64,000 nucleotides of DNA from Erysipelotrichaceae bacterium (lineage in GTDB: Bacteria; Bacillota_I; Bacilli_A; Erysipelotrichales; Erysipelotrichaceae), in the NCBI GenBank assembly GCA_017432005.1, contig JAFRKA010000010.1:16974-80973 (forward strand), given 5' to 3'. Made by a program: the position numbers and the translations under genes. How positions within the stretch are numbered: position 1 is the stretch's first letter; every line of letters begins with the position of its first letter. The notes under the pieces were generated by a model. That model was not told the DNA's origin, searched no databases, and was given only the letters and a program-made list of their open reading frames with translations. Below are positions 63,224 to 64,000 of this stretch, piece by piece.

Positions 63224-63776
63224 TTTTCATTCCTTTCTCGTATCGTTCTTTCAGTTTCTTCATTGCCCGGTTGTATTTAGACAGTACTCCTGAAAGAGAA
63301 AGGCCTGTCATTTGGGCTATCTCCCGGTGTCTGAACCCGGATGAATGCAGGACGACGACCTCTCTTTCCTCATCATTAAGATGATTCATGAGCGAATCCA
63401 GTGTGATCCTGTCGATCGCTGAAACAGTCTCTTCATGTGTAAACTGATATTCTGAAATATCCTTTTCATCAAGTCTGTTTCTCTCTTTGATCCTTGCCAT
63501 AGCCAGATTCCTGACAATGGTGATCATCCAGGCCAGCGGTTTTCCCTTAGACTCATACAGATACGCTGAATTATAGACAGTGATGTAACAGTCGTGAGTC
63601 ACATCCTCAGCATCATGTCTGTTCTTGAGCAAAGAGAGGGCATAGGAATAGATATTCACATGGGTGAGCTCATAGAGTTCGTTCATAAATGAAAGGTCAC
63701 CTTTGGCAATGCCAAAAATACATTCATCCAGATGTTTTGTGTTCAAAGCTTTTGGTTTTGATCCGAACTCACTCAT
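63216..63776 (-). CDS. ECF-type RNA polymerase sigma factor
   Basis: 186 aa from the ATG at 63776, chosen for AAAGG 5 bases before it; the ATG at 63803 would add nine residues. Region 2: LYELTHVNIYSYALSLLKNRHDAEDVTHDCYITVYNSAYLYESKGKPLAWMITIVRNLA; the conserved DAEDVTHDC stretch and the PLAWMITIVRNLA helix bind core and the -10. Region 4: LNDEEREVVVLHSSGFRHREIAQMTGLSLSGVLSKYNRAMKKLKE recognises the -35. Sits just upstream of and overlaps its anti-sigma gene. Its own promoter region is shortened by the group II intron 84 bp upstream. Confidence 0.92.
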   Translation of the reverse strand: MSEFGSKPKALNTKHLDECIFGIAKGDLSFMNELYELTHVNIYSYALSLLKNRHDAEDVTHDCYITVYNSAYLYESKGKPLAWMITIVRNLAMARIKERNRLDEKDISEYQFTHEETVSAIDRITLDSLMNHLNDEEREVVVLHSSGFRHREIAQMTGLSLSGVLSKYNRAMKKLKERYEKGMKNE

Positions 63777-63859
63777 ACAAACCTTTCTACTATGCCCTTT
63801 CACTAAGTAAATAGATTAAGGAATGATTTTATCGCAACAAATTTAAAATACTTATATAT

Positions 63860-64000
63860 AATCGAGTAGAGGCTAATTTCTAGTCCCTCTCACACCACCA
63901 CACCGTGCCGTTCGGCAGTGGGCGGTTCAGTTAAACCAAATTCAGTTTAAGATTATGTCTGGTTAAGTAGTAATCCAAGGGATCAACTAAGCCGGCGCGG
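63860..64000 (-). mobile_element. 3' end of a group II intron (domains V and VI)
   Basis: On the minus strand, after the end of the maturase gene, domain V-like sequence gaaccgccc, actgccGAACggca and gtggtggtg forms a hairpin with a GAAC loop, then tgtgagaggg and a small domain VI hairpin (ctagaaattag) are followed by ctctactcgatt, a typical intron 3' end near 63860. Rest lies outside the window. The end is by analogy with well-known bacterial introns; exact splice site not certain. Confidence 0.75.
63931..64000 (-). CDS. group II intron reverse transcriptase/maturase, C-terminal end only
   Basis: 22 codons before a stop at 63931-63933 read RAGLVDPLDYYLTRHNLKL and end NLV. The frame is open to the window edge. 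Its position 50-70 bp before domain V and the domain V/VI features after it fit the C terminus of an intron-encoded maturase. The short length gives no family motif by itself, so the call depends on the RNA features. Confidence 0.55.
   Translation of the reverse strand, partial: RAGLVDPLDYYLTRHNLKLNLV

Overview
The window looks like the chromosome of a mid-GC (roughly 45%) Bacillota gut bacterium, most likely from an Erysipelotrichia-like lineage. This is an inference from a T-box-controlled lysS, strong AGGAGG-type ribosome binding sites, many lipoproteins, double-glycine peptides, Amadori-product genes and several GGDEF proteins. No rRNA, tRNA or CRISPR array was seen.

Layout. 1-14.1 kb: chromosomal genes: nitroreductase (cut by the window edge), nucleoside hydrolase, PHP phosphoesterase, a NamZ-type muramidase lipoprotein, a double-glycine peptide, a membrane diguanylate cyclase, an MFS carrier, a TRIC-like channel, a 1706-aa subtilase with dockerin and cohesin-like modules, and a lipoprotein. 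14.1-35.5 kb: an accessory region built around lysS. Five direct copies of a 22-bp stretch of lysS (codons FPTMKPR) lie at 14645, 19796 (inside the intact gene), 27667, 32717 and 35498. Most are followed by alternative lysS 3' ends and flanked by short direct repeats that resemble integrase arm sites. Between them are two decayed tyrosine recombinases, related lipoproteins, a frame split by an in-frame TAG, a double-glycine peptide with an acyltransferase, an HsdS remnant, and a 1463-aa protein joining an amino-acid permease to GGDEF, REC, degenerate GGDEF and EAL domains. The best reading is a family of small integrative elements that target lysS and bring their own lysS 3' end. lysS itself, an orphan PTS IIB, a second GGDEF protein and a double-TIR/TPR protein sit in the middle.

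35.5-46.2 kb: an XpaC-like membrane protein, a PreP-like M16 protease, then a six-gene operon (46125 down to 39553): STAS protein, RsbW-like kinase, STAS fused to an APH-type kinase, a 5TM-LYT/HAMP/SpoIIE-type phosphatase, a MATE transporter fused to an RsbW-like ATPase domain, and a small conserved protein. This is a complete partner-switching set without a sigma factor, apparently tied to a transporter.

46.3-60.9 kb: a catabolic locus. Two GntR/UTRA regulators face an epimerase gene. A nine-gene minus-strand operon (permease, two PfkB kinases, esterase, FrlB-like SIS deglycase, BtpA-like protein, TIM-barrel epimerase, amidohydrolase, YjbQ) and a divergent plus-strand pair (YtcJ-like amidohydrolase, FGGY kinase) are best explained as use of fructoselysine-like Amadori compounds or related sugar-amine conjugates. 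Both divergent regulatory regions carry a nearly identical 15-bp dyad, a good operator candidate.

60.9-64 kb: a lipoprotein, an RsgI-like anti-sigma factor with two PepSY domains and C-terminal repeats, its ECF sigma factor, and, running off the edge, the 3' end of a group II intron with the last codons of its reverse transcriptase.
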